From: Pinibacter soli | GTDB taxonomy: Bacteria > Bacteroidota > Bacteroidia > Chitinophagales > Chitinophagaceae | Direction: 5' to 3' | DNA: 64,000 nt | NCBI RefSeq assembly: GCF_029961145.1 | Contig: NZ_JASBRG010000001.1 | Coordinates: 248,001 to 312,000, forward strand | Shown here: positions 33,831-42,847 of the stretch, piece after piece | Layout of the letters: each line of letters begins with the position of its first letter | Position numbering within the stretch: the first letter of the stretch is position 1 | The notes under the pieces: generated by a model | Seen by the model: the letters and a program-made list of their open reading frames with translations, nothing else | Told to the model about the DNA's origin: nothing | Databases searched by the model: none | Position numbers and translations under genes: made by a program

Positions 33831-35156
33831 CTACGCTTCTTGTTCTTCAGCGTAACTTTTTACATTTGCTTTTTTACTTTTTACTTTTGATCTCCAATTT
33901 TCGATCTTATATCCTTTGCTAGAAAAAAATACCAACACGAGATAACATGGAACCAGCACGAGCACAGCATTCTGTGGCCTTATGCTATTCAGATCAATTA
34001 ATTTCCCAAACAACAAAGGGAAAATACCGCCGCCCACAACCGACATCAACAGCATGGCTGAACCTACTTTCGTGAATTTTCCTAAATCCCTAATTGCCAG
34101 TCCCCATATCGTTCCCCAAAGCATTGCTGCTCCGAAACCTGTGCACACAAGGCAATACATGGAAACTTCACCGGAACTGTAATACGCTCCTATCGTTAAC
34201 CCAATACCCAAAATGGCGCTCCACAACAGTGCTTTTTGTTGTGATATGAATCGCGGAATAAGAATCGTGCTTGCGGCATATCCCGCAATCATTGCGTACA
34301 AAGTATATTGTGTAAAATGTCGCGCCTCTTCATAAGGCACGCCAAGTGATCTGCCGTAAATAACAATGCCATCAATCGGCAATCCTTCACACGCTGCAGA
34401 AAAGAAAAGTGCAACAACCCCGATCAATAAATACGGATAATGAAACACACTCGACTTGTGTTCAACATTCGAAGTTTCTTCACCGGCGTCTTCGCCCATT
34501 TCGTTTATCTCGGGCATTTTGGAAAAATATATGATCACGGCAAGTGCAAGCAGAATTGCTGTAATGATAATGTAAGGATCAACGATCTTTAAAGAATAGC
34601 TATTTAAAAGCGCGGCTTTTTCCACCGGTGACACCCTGCTTACATTCCCAACGATCGCATCTGCGTCAAACAAAAAAATGGAACCGAGAATGGCGGTACT
34701 CAGAATGCCCGCAAATTTATTGGCAAGCCCCATGAAGCCAATTCGCTGGGCCGTGCTTTCAATAGGTCCAATGATCGCAACATAAGGGTTAACGGCAGTT
34801 TGCAACAACGTAACCCCTCCTCCTGTAATGAACAGACCTGTAAGAAACAAAGGATACGTGCGTGTATATGCAGCAGGTATAAACAAGACGGTTCCAAGGG
34901 CCATTATAATCAATCCGATTACCATTCCCTTCTTGTAGCCGCTATGTTTCAACACCCATGCACTTGGAAGTGCCATGGCGAAATATGCAATGTAGGAAGC
35001 GAACGCTACGAGCGACGCCTGTACGTTTGACAGATCGAGGCATATTTGAAAATAAGGAATCAAGATGCCTGTGAGCCACATCAAAAAGCCAAACGAAAAA
35101 AACAACGTTGCTATGATCGAAAGCGGATAAATATATGATTTGGTCTTTGCTGTCAT
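33831..35156 (-). CDS. MFS sugar transporter of the FucP/GluP (FHS) family
   Basis: A 441-residue inner-membrane carrier with 12 hydrophobic segments. The family signatures are present: the start 'SIIATLFFSFGFLMWLTGILIPYFQICLDLSNVQASLVAFASYIAYF', and 'GGGVTLLQTAVNPYVAIIGP...AQRIGFMGLANKFAG' in helices 4-5. These carriers import fucose, rhamnose-like, glucose or galactose sugars with protons, and would take up sugars released by the hydrolases of this locus. The last 15-20 residues (SKVKSKKANVKSYAEEQEA) are encoded by an AT-rich intergenic-type repeat ('aaaagtaaaaagtaaaaaagc' on the coding strand). The original stop has probably been bypassed and the tail is non-essential. It is 27 bases upstream-to-downstream from the dehydrogenase gene, in the same operon. 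Confidence 0.93.
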   Translation of the reverse strand: MTAKTKSYIYPLSIIATLFFSFGFLMWLTGILIPYFQICLDLSNVQASLVAFASYIAYFAMALPSAWVLKHSGYKKGMVIGLIIMALGTVLFIPAAYTRTYPLFLTGLFITGGGVTLLQTAVNPYVAIIGPIESTAQRIGFMGLANKFAGILSTAILGSIFLFDADAIVGNVSRVSPVEKAALLNSYSLKIVDPYIIITAILLALAVIIYFSKMPEINEMGEDAGEETSNVEHKSSVFHYPYLLIGVVALFFSAACEGLPIDGIVIYGRSLGVPYEEARHFTQYTLYAMIAGYAASTILIPRFISQQKALLWSAILGIGLTIGAYYSSGEVSMYCLVCTGFGAAMLWGTIWGLAIRDLGKFTKVGSAMLLMSVVGGGIFPLLFGKLIDLNSIRPQNAVLVLVPCYLVLVFFSSKGYKIENWRSKVKSKKANVKSYAEEQEA

Positions 35157-35183
35157 TGCCGGTTATGTTTGGTTGTTTTGTGT

Positions 35184-36164
35184 TTATACGCTCGTTTTCT
35201 TCTTCTCACGTTGCGAAGGATACATCGCTGCAAGCCTGTAAATATCCACGTTAAACGCTGCGAATGCTTCATCCCATCGCTTTGCTTCATCAGGCGTATA
35301 AGAATAAAGACCGAGGCAATTGCGTGTGCCTTTTGCATTCTTATCTACCATTTTTTGCATGAGCGCCGGAATTTGTTCGTCGTTACAAAACTGTGGCGCC
35401 AATCTGTTGTACGATTCAAATGCATCTTTGAGACCGAGATAATCCATCCTTCTGAATATGCCCATTAGCGTTATCCACGAACCTACATCATACCTGAATG
35501 CTTTGTCAACATCTTCAAATGTCGCATCGCCTTTAGCAACAATGCTCAAACCTTCCCTGTATACGGCATACATCAGGCGATTGGTAACAAAGCCGCGGAT
35601 ATCTTTGCGCAACAAGGTTGGTTCTTTGCCCCAATGATGTGCAAGTTCATAAACCCATTCTGCATGTCCCGCATCTGTTTGCGCACCGCAAGTAATTTCC
35701 ATGAAGCGTGTGAAATAAGAAGGTTCCGCCCAGTGTATACCCAGGAAACGCTGCGGTGCAACAAGTCCCTTTTGTAACTCGCTGATCGGTATTGCCGACG
35801 TGTTGCTGGCAAGAATAGCATCAGAGCTTATAATCGCTTCTACTTTTTTATAAACAGCACGTTTAATTTCCGCCATCTCGATTACACACTCCAATACAAG
35901 ATCACAAGGAGCCAGCAAAAGATAATCTTCTGAGATCACGAGTTGCGACAAATAAGCATTCACCGGCTTGTCCAATGTTCCTGCATCCTCGCAAATCAAC
36001 AGGTGTTCACGAATACGCTGTGGTGCATCTACCATATCTTCTTTGATCGGTGCTATTGCCTTAACCTTGTGGCCCGCAATCAGCAGCGACACAATAAGAC
36101 TTGTCCCCATCAGACCAAGCCCTACTACGCCCACATCTATTTTTTTAGTTTCAATTTGTTTCAT
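35184..36164 (-). CDS. 3-hydroxyacyl-CoA dehydrogenase-family oxidoreductase (possibly sugar-acid or hydroxy-acid dehydrogenase)
   Basis: A 326-residue cytoplasmic NAD(H)-dependent protein. The Rossmann motif 'GLGLMG' is at 15-20. The catalytic set of the family is complete in motif form: 'ILASNTSAIPISEL' (Ser), His144 in 'LGIHWAEPSYFTRFMEI', and Asn in 'GFVTNRLMYAV'. The 'WAEP' replaces the 'FFNP' of true acyl-CoA enzymes, and there is no acyl-CoA pathway nearby. The same fold includes L-gulonate 3-dehydrogenase (lambda-crystallin) and carnitine dehydrogenase, so a polar hydroxy acid is a more plausible substrate here. It lies between RidA and the MFS carrier. A paralogue with lost catalytic residues lies at 57378-58310. 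Confidence 0.85.
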   Translation of the reverse strand: MKQIETKKIDVGVVGLGLMGTSLIVSLLIAGHKVKAIAPIKEDMVDAPQRIREHLLICEDAGTLDKPVNAYLSQLVISEDYLLLAPCDLVLECVIEMAEIKRAVYKKVEAIISSDAILASNTSAIPISELQKGLVAPQRFLGIHWAEPSYFTRFMEITCGAQTDAGHAEWVYELAHHWGKEPTLLRKDIRGFVTNRLMYAVYREGLSIVAKGDATFEDVDKAFRYDVGSWITLMGIFRRMDYLGLKDAFESYNRLAPQFCNDEQIPALMQKMVDKNAKGTRNCLGLYSYTPDEAKRWDEAFAAFNVDIYRLAAMYPSQREKKKTSV

Positions 36165-36207
36165 TGGTTACGATATGGATTAATCTTTAACATCACACAT
36201 TCATCAT

Positions 36208-36591
36208 TTACAATTTCACGATGCAATCAATTTCCACTTTTATACCTTCTGCCAAAACAGATTGCACGGTGGTTCTCGCAGGCCTTACACCTTTGAAATA
36301 GCTTGCATACACTTTGTTATATCGATCAAACTCAGTGATATCACTCAAATGAACGGTGCTCTTTACAATCCTGTCCATTGTTCCGCCTGCTGCTTCAATG
36401 ATCGCTTTGATATTATCGAGCGTGCGTGTCGTTTCCTCTTCTATCGTGCCAAGAATGAACTGCGATGTTTTGAAATCGACAGAAGCCTGTCCGCTCACAA
36501 ATAAAAAGCCATCCACTATCACGCCATCTGAGTAAGCGCCAGTCACGAATGAAGGATCTCTATTGGGGTGATTCACTTGTATCTTATCCAT
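36208..36591 (-). CDS. ridA: RidA/YjgF-family enamine/imine deaminase
   Basis: A 127-residue cytoplasmic protein, the normal family length. Conserved residues include Arg106 in 'VRPARTTVQ', which holds the substrate carboxylate, and Glu120 in 'VEIDCI'. RidA enzymes hydrolyse reactive 2-aminoacrylate-type enamines that PLP-dependent dehydratases release, turning them into keto acids and ammonia. In this locus a D-threonine aldolase/D-serine dehydratase-family enzyme (55142-56260) and a class III aminotransferase (32404-33705) are candidate sources. The gene is 43 bases upstream of the dehydrogenase gene in the leftward operon, so a dedicated rather than general housekeeping role is likely. Confidence 0.9.
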   Translation of the reverse strand: MDKIQVNHPNRDPSFVTGAYSDGVIVDGFLFVSGQASVDFKTSQFILGTIEEETTRTLDNIKAIIEAAGGTMDRIVKSTVHLSDITEFDRYNKVYASYFKGVRPARTTVQSVLAEGIKVEIDCIVKL

Positions 36592-36657
36592 AAGTATGTT
36601 AATTATGCAATGGAGGGTAAAACGAAATCATCTACCATCCCATCATTGTGATTTTCT

Positions 36658-38946
36658 TTATTTTACTGTAATGGTTGTTTGCAACAAAATATTATCAGAG
36701 GTACCAACCTGCAACTCATACTCTCCCGGCTCCACTACTTTTCGCATATCAGCATTGTATAAGGCGAGTTCACTTATCGGCAGATCGAATGCGACCTTTA
36801 CAGTACCTCCTTTTTTAATGAACACTTTCTCAAATCGTTTCAATTCTTTTACCGGTGTTTCCACAGAACTTACTTTATCACGCACATATAATTGCACGAC
36901 TTCTTTACCATCCATATAGCCGGTGTTGCTTACAGCTATTTCGATGTGACAATTTTCTTTTTCAGTGAACGAAGTCTTCGACACTTTCATGTCATTGTAC
37001 TTGAAAGTTGTGTAACTCAATCCTGAACCAAAGGCCCACAGCGCATCAGGGCTCGAGAAAACATAATCTCTTCCAAGTGTATCAACGGAACCCGGTTTGT
37101 GATAATAACCTTTGTCGGAAGGGTAATGATTATAGTACACAGGTAAATGACCGACACTTTGCGGAAACGAAACGTTGAGTTTACCGGAAGGATTTGTTTT
37201 TCCAAACAACACTTCTGCAATGGCCGTACCGCCTTGTTCGCCCGGATACCATTGCGTAATGATAGCAGGAATATTTTTTTTCACCCATGGCATTGCAAAT
37301 GGCTTTCCTGCTACAAGTACTACCACAACAGGTTTGCCCGTTGCCTGCACCGCTTTTATAAGATCTTCCTGCGCACCGGTCAATGTAAGATCAGTAAGAT
37401 CGTATCCTTCACCACTTGTCGCGTTGGGGAATTTATGTCCGGATGACGCACTTTGTGATCCAACAAAGATCACCGCTGCATCGCTTTTTTGCGCAGCCGC
37501 AACAGCCTCTGCAATTCCACTTTTGTTCTGCGTATGTATATCGCAACCTCTTGCATAGTTAAGTGAAACACTGTTTCCTACAAGTGCGCGAAGTCCTTGC
37601 AATGGCGTTACTCCGTTTTTATTGTCACCTGTCCATGTGTAGTCGCCAAACTGAACCTGGTCAGCACTTGGACCAATCACCGCCAATGATTTGACATTGC
37701 TTTTGAAAGGCAGCAATGAATTCTCGTTCTTCATTAGCACGATCGATTCTCTTGCTATATCCAATGCCAGTTGAACGGATTGCGGTGTATGAATAGAAGT
37801 TTTTAAAAGTTCAAGATCAGGATAAGGATTCTCAAAAAGACCGATCACAAATTTGGCTCTTAATATGCGTGCAACGGCAGTATCGATGTACTTAACAGGC
37901 AATGCGCCGCTTTGCACAAGACTATCCAGCGTGCCATAACAATCGCTCCACACTTCCAGGTCAAGGCCCGCTTTCACCGCCTGCAAAGCTGCATTGGCAG
38001 AGTCTTTGGCCGTGTAATGAAAATTGTAAAGCATTTGAACAGATGCCCAGTCTGAATATACATATCCATTAAAGCCCAGATCGTTGCGAAGTATGTCGGT
38101 AAGGATATGATGCGATGCGGCTACGGGAACTCTATCATATGAACTGTAAGCATTCATGATGCTCATCGGCTGCGCTTCTTTTATTACTGCTTCAAAAGGT
38201 TTCAGATAAATGGAGCGTAGCTCTCTTTCGCCGCCTGCAACTGTCGCAAGATTCAGGCCGCCTGCGGGCGAGCCATGTGCCACAAAATGTTTAGGGGTAC
38301 AAACGATGTCGCCTTCTTTGAAACCTTTCACAAATGCAACGCCCATGCGGCTTGTAAGGTATGGATCTTCGCCATACGTTTCTTCCACTCTTCCCCAGCG
38401 CAATTCACGTGCAAGGTCAAGGTCTGGAGATAGCACCTGGTTGGAACCTTGTGCCTTCAATTCAGGTGTGATCATTTTCACCATTGCATTTACCAGCGAT
38501 GGATTGAATGTGCTGCCCAATGCAATGGCTTGCGGATAAATAGTGGCGCCGCCATGCACACAACCATGCAATGCTTCCGACGATGTAAAAACCGGAATAC
38601 CAAGCCGCGTTTTTTCCACCATGTAATGTTGTATAGTATTGATGGCTTGTGCGTATTCTTCCACGCTAAGCCCCATACCCTCAAACACGCCATAACTAAG
38701 GCTTTTTAGCCTCTTGTTCATTTTATCCTCATCTATCTTTTTGCCATCGGCAAATTCGCTGAAGGAAAGATCCTGCATTTGTGACACTTTTTCCTGCAGT
38801 GTCATTCGCTTCACTAAATCCTTTACCCTTGCTTCTATTGGCGCTTTGGCATCTTTGTAAAGCGGCGCTTCAACGGCTTTCCTTTTGGGTTGAGCAAACA
38901 TAAGTCCCGGCACCATGACAAATAAAAATAATGTCTTCTTTTTCAT
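36658..38946 (-). CDS. GH3 beta-glucosidase-like glycoside hydrolase
   Basis: A 762-residue exported enzyme with a signal peptide (MKKKTLFLFVMVPGLMFAQ) from the start at 38946; the longer frame to 38985 lacks one. It has the GH3 layout: an N-terminal (beta/alpha)8 barrel with the nucleophile Asp299 in 'GYVYSDWASV', the second alpha/beta sandwich ('ESIVLMKNENSLLPF', 'GYDLTDLTLTGAQEDLI'), and a C-terminal fibronectin III-like domain ('VEPGEYELQVGTS'). Family members release beta-linked glucose or related sugars from the non-reducing end. A second GH3 enzyme (59048-61267) is only moderately similar, so the two likely differ in linkage or substrate. It sits 66 bases upstream of RidA in the leftward series. 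Confidence 0.94.
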   Translation of the reverse strand: MKKKTLFLFVMVPGLMFAQPKRKAVEAPLYKDAKAPIEARVKDLVKRMTLQEKVSQMQDLSFSEFADGKKIDEDKMNKRLKSLSYGVFEGMGLSVEEYAQAINTIQHYMVEKTRLGIPVFTSSEALHGCVHGGATIYPQAIALGSTFNPSLVNAMVKMITPELKAQGSNQVLSPDLDLARELRWGRVEETYGEDPYLTSRMGVAFVKGFKEGDIVCTPKHFVAHGSPAGGLNLATVAGGERELRSIYLKPFEAVIKEAQPMSIMNAYSSYDRVPVAASHHILTDILRNDLGFNGYVYSDWASVQMLYNFHYTAKDSANAALQAVKAGLDLEVWSDCYGTLDSLVQSGALPVKYIDTAVARILRAKFVIGLFENPYPDLELLKTSIHTPQSVQLALDIARESIVLMKNENSLLPFKSNVKSLAVIGPSADQVQFGDYTWTGDNKNGVTPLQGLRALVGNSVSLNYARGCDIHTQNKSGIAEAVAAAQKSDAAVIFVGSQSASSGHKFPNATSGEGYDLTDLTLTGAQEDLIKAVQATGKPVVVVLVAGKPFAMPWVKKNIPAIITQWYPGEQGGTAIAEVLFGKTNPSGKLNVSFPQSVGHLPVYYNHYPSDKGYYHKPGSVDTLGRDYVFSSPDALWAFGSGLSYTTFKYNDMKVSKTSFTEKENCHIEIAVSNTGYMDGKEVVQLYVRDKVSSVETPVKELKRFEKVFIKKGGTVKVAFDLPISELALYNADMRKVVEPGEYELQVGTSDNILLQTTITVK

Positions 38947-39079
38947 ACGGTCACATCGTTTTGCGATCTTTCTGCAATCGTTCATTTCAAAAATAATTAA
39001 AACCGATTTTGCGCTAACATACTATTTACAACAATTATGATACTTTCATACAACATCCACATCATGCATTTTCTATTCA

Positions 39080-41224
39080 TTATTTCTCCGAAGGATACAG
39101 CCTTAACAAACAAGTACTTCCAAAAGGCACGTCAATATTAAACTCTCCGGCATTATCCGTTGCTTTGAAAGCTACTGCCCTGCCAGTTTCAACATTAACA
39201 ATCTTAGCCACGCGGAATCCTATGCTTGTAAACCTTATTGTTGTTACTGCAGTCATCGTTTCGTGGTTAATGATAAAAATATAACCGTCTTCAGCATTGG
39301 CCCGCACTGTAGCTTCTATGTCATGATTGGAAGAATAAATATGCGATTGAACTTTTGCGTCCTTTAATGTGCAGCTGACTAACTCCAGCAATTGTTCCTG
39401 TGTTGCGTCACTGCTATCTTTATACGTTTGAAAGTAGTTATCCTGCAAACAAAAGCAAAACGCGTAGGCTTTTCCCTTTCCAACATTATTGCGTATTAAG
39501 GCAGGACGGCCGGAGGCTAATTGCATCAGTGGCTTTCCATTTGTCAATCTTGCATAACGCGGACTTACAATCTTAAAATCGAATTGCTTATTGAAAGCAT
39601 CCCCCTTAAGTTCATCTGTCCTTATCTCTTCACCGCTTTGCTCACCGGAAGGAGGAAATGACATTTTAGGTGGCTGGTTAGCAAAAGGCACCCACTGCCC
39701 TTCCTGTAACACACGTCCTGTTTCAGCTTTATTTATACCGAACAGTTTTGTCATTGTGGATAGCGGCTTTTTATTCTCATCCAATTGTGGCACACAATCC
39801 GCAATCACAATTCCGCCGTTTTGTACAAACCTGCTGATATGCGCGGCAACGGATGCCGGCAACAACTTAACATCAGCAAGTACCAATACTTTGTAGTCAT
39901 TGAGCTTATCGTCCGTAACCTGGTTCTCATGTAAAATATCCAATTCACCAAAGGCTCTGAGAAATAATTCAAACGAAAGGCCCACATTAAAATATTCTTC
40001 TTGCAGCAATAGATATTGTGTTCTTGGAAAAAGAAAACATGCATTGGCTTTAACCTTAGGTGCATTCAATAAAGCAGGGCCTGCTTTCTGAATTACTTGC
40101 ATGGCCCGTGCATAGTCTGTCCAGTGCGAAGAATCTACAGGCACGTTAACGCCTGTGTAGTTTGATGGGGATATTAAATAGTTGGCTCCCTGTGCAATGG
40201 CAGTATACGCCATTTCTCTTTCGGCCCAATACTGACTCTCTCTTTCAGGGCCTCTAAAACGCGTGAACCAATTTTCATTGTACGTGCCCACCCAAAAGCC
40301 AAGATCTTTGTTATAAGTTGTAGTAACATTGCGAAGCTGCGAGATAGCATAATGCATCTGGCTCATGCGTGGCTTTGGTAGTTTACCTAATTCTCCATAC
40401 CTGTAATCAAACGTGTGATAGGGATAAATATCATATACATACACATCGGCAAAACTGCCGCCCCATTGAAACACATCATCTATGGCCACTTTGGAATTTG
40501 ATTTTACACCGGCGCCAAAACTATTGTGACTATCGTGCGTCATTGCAACTTTAGCACGGGGCTCAAATGTTTTGGCTATTTTGTAAACCTTCTCCCAACC
40601 ATCACTAAACGTATTGGATTGAAAATTGAGAAAATCTATCCATTTTTTACAATCGTTTTTCACGGCCGGCAAGCTGTCAGGCATTTCATACCCAAAACGT
40701 CTCCTGAATTCTTTTTTCGCATACCGGCTATAATCAAATGACTCAGGGCCGGCATGAAAAGGCTCATCCTGGAACGGAAATATGTAGCGAATAACATCCA
40801 GCTCTTTCACCGGCAAAAGACCTTCTTTCATTTTCTTTCTCACTGCTACTTCATAATCCGGGGCATACACACTTATTGCAGGCGGGGCATAACGGTCAAA
40901 CAACTCAAAGCCGTTGGTCATAAAATCTACGGACATTCCCTGCTGCTGTGCAAACTTTAATAAACCCTGAGCCTGTTTATTTGAAAAACTACGCACCCAA
41001 ATAGTATTGAATCCTTTCTTATAAATATCTTCAACAGACCTTCGTTGCAATGCGGCAGTATCCCCACCACATTCAGAAGCGAGCGGTGTAAACTGAATGC
41101 TTGAAGGGAAAAAACTGTTGCCTTCAGGAAAAAATACCTGACGGGTTTCAGTACTCTGCGCCTCCGCTTCAACTGAAAAAATAATACCTAAAACTAATAG
41201 TGATATATAAATGAGTCTGTGCAA
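39080..41224 (-). CDS. Exported (beta/alpha)8 glycosidase-like protein, paralogue of 45577-47760
   Basis: A 714-residue exported protein with a signal peptide (MHRLIYISLLVLGIIFSVEAEA). The first 350 residues look like a clan GH-A barrel: Asp153-Glu154 in 'FPFQDEPFHAG' at the end of strand 4 and Glu317 in 'GTYNENWF' at strand 7 are the likely acid/base and nucleophile. About residues 400-540 form a flavodoxin-like domain similar to the GH42 trimerization domain ('DYKVLVLADVKLLPASVAAHISRFVQNGGIVIADCVPQ'). The rest is a beta-sandwich. I do not recognise a named GH family. The paralogue at 45577-47760 shares these motifs and the 'YDIYPYHTFDYRYGE'-type segment. The two copies flank the sulfatase and rhamnosidase, so probably act on the same glycan. 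Confidence 0.7.
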   Translation of the reverse strand: MHRLIYISLLVLGIIFSVEAEAQSTETRQVFFPEGNSFFPSSIQFTPLASECGGDTAALQRRSVEDIYKKGFNTIWVRSFSNKQAQGLLKFAQQQGMSVDFMTNGFELFDRYAPPAISVYAPDYEVAVRKKMKEGLLPVKELDVIRYIFPFQDEPFHAGPESFDYSRYAKKEFRRRFGYEMPDSLPAVKNDCKKWIDFLNFQSNTFSDGWEKVYKIAKTFEPRAKVAMTHDSHNSFGAGVKSNSKVAIDDVFQWGGSFADVYVYDIYPYHTFDYRYGELGKLPKPRMSQMHYAISQLRNVTTTYNKDLGFWVGTYNENWFTRFRGPERESQYWAEREMAYTAIAQGANYLISPSNYTGVNVPVDSSHWTDYARAMQVIQKAGPALLNAPKVKANACFLFPRTQYLLLQEEYFNVGLSFELFLRAFGELDILHENQVTDDKLNDYKVLVLADVKLLPASVAAHISRFVQNGGIVIADCVPQLDENKKPLSTMTKLFGINKAETGRVLQEGQWVPFANQPPKMSFPPSGEQSGEEIRTDELKGDAFNKQFDFKIVSPRYARLTNGKPLMQLASGRPALIRNNVGKGKAYAFCFCLQDNYFQTYKDSSDATQEQLLELVSCTLKDAKVQSHIYSSNHDIEATVRANAEDGYIFIINHETMTAVTTIRFTSIGFRVAKIVNVETGRAVAFKATDNAGEFNIDVPFGSTCLLRLYPSEK

Positions 41225-41257
41225 AAGATCAATTTTAGTTAGTTTAGAACAGCTTAA

Positions 41258-42808
41258 TTACCGCAACAAATAATCTGGAAACTCCGCTACCTTCGAACCT
41301 GATTTATTCCTCAAATTGTTGGGCTCGCCGTTGTCAGGATACAAAGGCACATACATGCCGTCTCTCTTTTTCAATTCATCAAACATATCCTTGTTCATTT
41401 GTTTAACAACTTCTTTGTATGCAGGATCCCTTATAAGGTTCTTCGCTTCCTGCGGATCGTTTTGCAGGTCATACAATTCATCAGTGTCCCATATTCCTGT
41501 GTAGTGAATGTATTTGTATCTATCACCTCGCAATGCATGAATTGTAGGCGTTTGAGGATAATTGCGTTCCCAGTAATATTCATAGAGTAAGCCCCTTCGC
41601 CAGTTGGTTTGTTTGCCTTGCAGTAATGGAAGAAAGCTGACACCGTCCATATATGACGGGGCCTTTAAACCAGCCGCATCGAGCAATGTTTCTGCCACAT
41701 CAATATTTGCTACAACATTGTCGACTACAGTACCGGGCTTTATAAGATCAGGACAATAGGCCAGCATAGGCACACGCATGGATGCTTCATAGGCAGTGCG
41801 TTTATCTATAAGGCCATGCTCGCCAAACTGAAACCCATTGTCGCCCATGTAAACTATCAATGTTGAATTCAACAGACCTTCCTGTTTCAATTCGTCCAGC
41901 ACGCGACCCACACTTTCATCAACGCTGTATAATGTTTCTGCGTAGCGTTTATAATATTCGCCAATATCAAGGCTGCTGTGATAAGGGAACTCCACGCCAT
42001 GCCATGAGTTGCGTTGATTCTGCAACCACATGGGTGCATCGGTCAAACTGCCGGGTGTCATTGTAAGAGGCGCAACAAATGTGTAATCTTTGAACATTCC
42101 CTTGTTGCGCGCAGCAGGCACAAAGTCTGCATGCACACCTTTGTGCGAGAGATACAGCATAAAAGGTTTGTTCTTGTCGCGGTTCTTTAAAAAGTCGATA
42201 GCGTAGTCTGTAAGTTCATCTGTGATGTATCCTTTTTGCGCCACATGCTTTCCATTCACATTTAATCCATTCGCCTCTGGCAAATAAGAGCCTTGCCCTT
42301 TGAAAGAAACCCAATAATTGAAACCGCGCTGTGGATCATCATGATCGCCACCCATGTGCCACTTGCCTATCATGGCAGTCTGGTAGCCTATTTGCTGTAA
42401 ATACTGAGGATAGAAAACAAGGTCTGTACCAACAGGATTGTTATTATCAACCACTTTGTGTTTGTGCGCATACAACCCTGTAAGTATAGATGCTCGTGAA
42501 GGGGAGCATAGGGAGGTTGTTACAAATGCATTCTTCAAATAGGCACCGCCGCCTGCAAGTTTATCGAGGTTTGGCGTTTGAATAAAAGTTTGCGCTTTCA
42601 GAAAACCCAATGCATCATAGCGATGATCGTCCGTTAATATGAAAATGATGTTTCGTGGTTTTGCACCTGCGATTTTTTGCAATGCCAGCGAGCCTTTGGG
42701 CTGCTGCACCACGCCATTTTGCGCGAGCATAAACAATGGCATGGCTATGCATGCAGCCAACACACACCTACTGCTTTTGTAAATAGAATTAAAGCGATAC
42801 TTCATCAC
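41258..42808 (-). CDS. Exported sulfatase (S1 family)
   Basis: A 516-residue exported enzyme with a signal segment (residues 1-30, 'CVLAACIAMPLFMLAQ'). The sulfatase signature is 'TTSLCSPSRASILTG'; Cys101 in CSPSR is converted to formylglycine by a maturase, which must be supplied from elsewhere. Metal and sulfate ligands are visible at 'ILTDDHRYD' (Asp60, Asp61) and 'MIGKWHMGG'. The C-terminal 'DELYDLQNDPQEAKNLIRDP' is typical of arylsulfatase-like S1 enzymes. It would remove sulfate esters from a sugar or other glycoside in the periplasm. It lies between the GH78 gene and the smaller barrel paralogue, 33-39 bases from each, so the target glycan or glycoside probably carries sulfate. The start at 42808 or 42805 is equivalent. 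Confidence 0.93.
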   Translation of the reverse strand: MMKYRFNSIYKSSRCVLAACIAMPLFMLAQNGVVQQPKGSLALQKIAGAKPRNIIFILTDDHRYDALGFLKAQTFIQTPNLDKLAGGGAYLKNAFVTTSLCSPSRASILTGLYAHKHKVVDNNNPVGTDLVFYPQYLQQIGYQTAMIGKWHMGGDHDDPQRGFNYWVSFKGQGSYLPEANGLNVNGKHVAQKGYITDELTDYAIDFLKNRDKNKPFMLYLSHKGVHADFVPAARNKGMFKDYTFVAPLTMTPGSLTDAPMWLQNQRNSWHGVEFPYHSSLDIGEYYKRYAETLYSVDESVGRVLDELKQEGLLNSTLIVYMGDNGFQFGEHGLIDKRTAYEASMRVPMLAYCPDLIKPGTVVDNVVANIDVAETLLDAAGLKAPSYMDGVSFLPLLQGKQTNWRRGLLYEYYWERNYPQTPTIHALRGDRYKYIHYTGIWDTDELYDLQNDPQEAKNLIRDPAYKEVVKQMNKDMFDELKKRDGMYVPLYPDNGEPNNLRNKSGSKVAEFPDYLLR

Positions 42809-42847
42809 TGGGTCAATTATGTTTTATAAAACAGCTATTACATTTTT

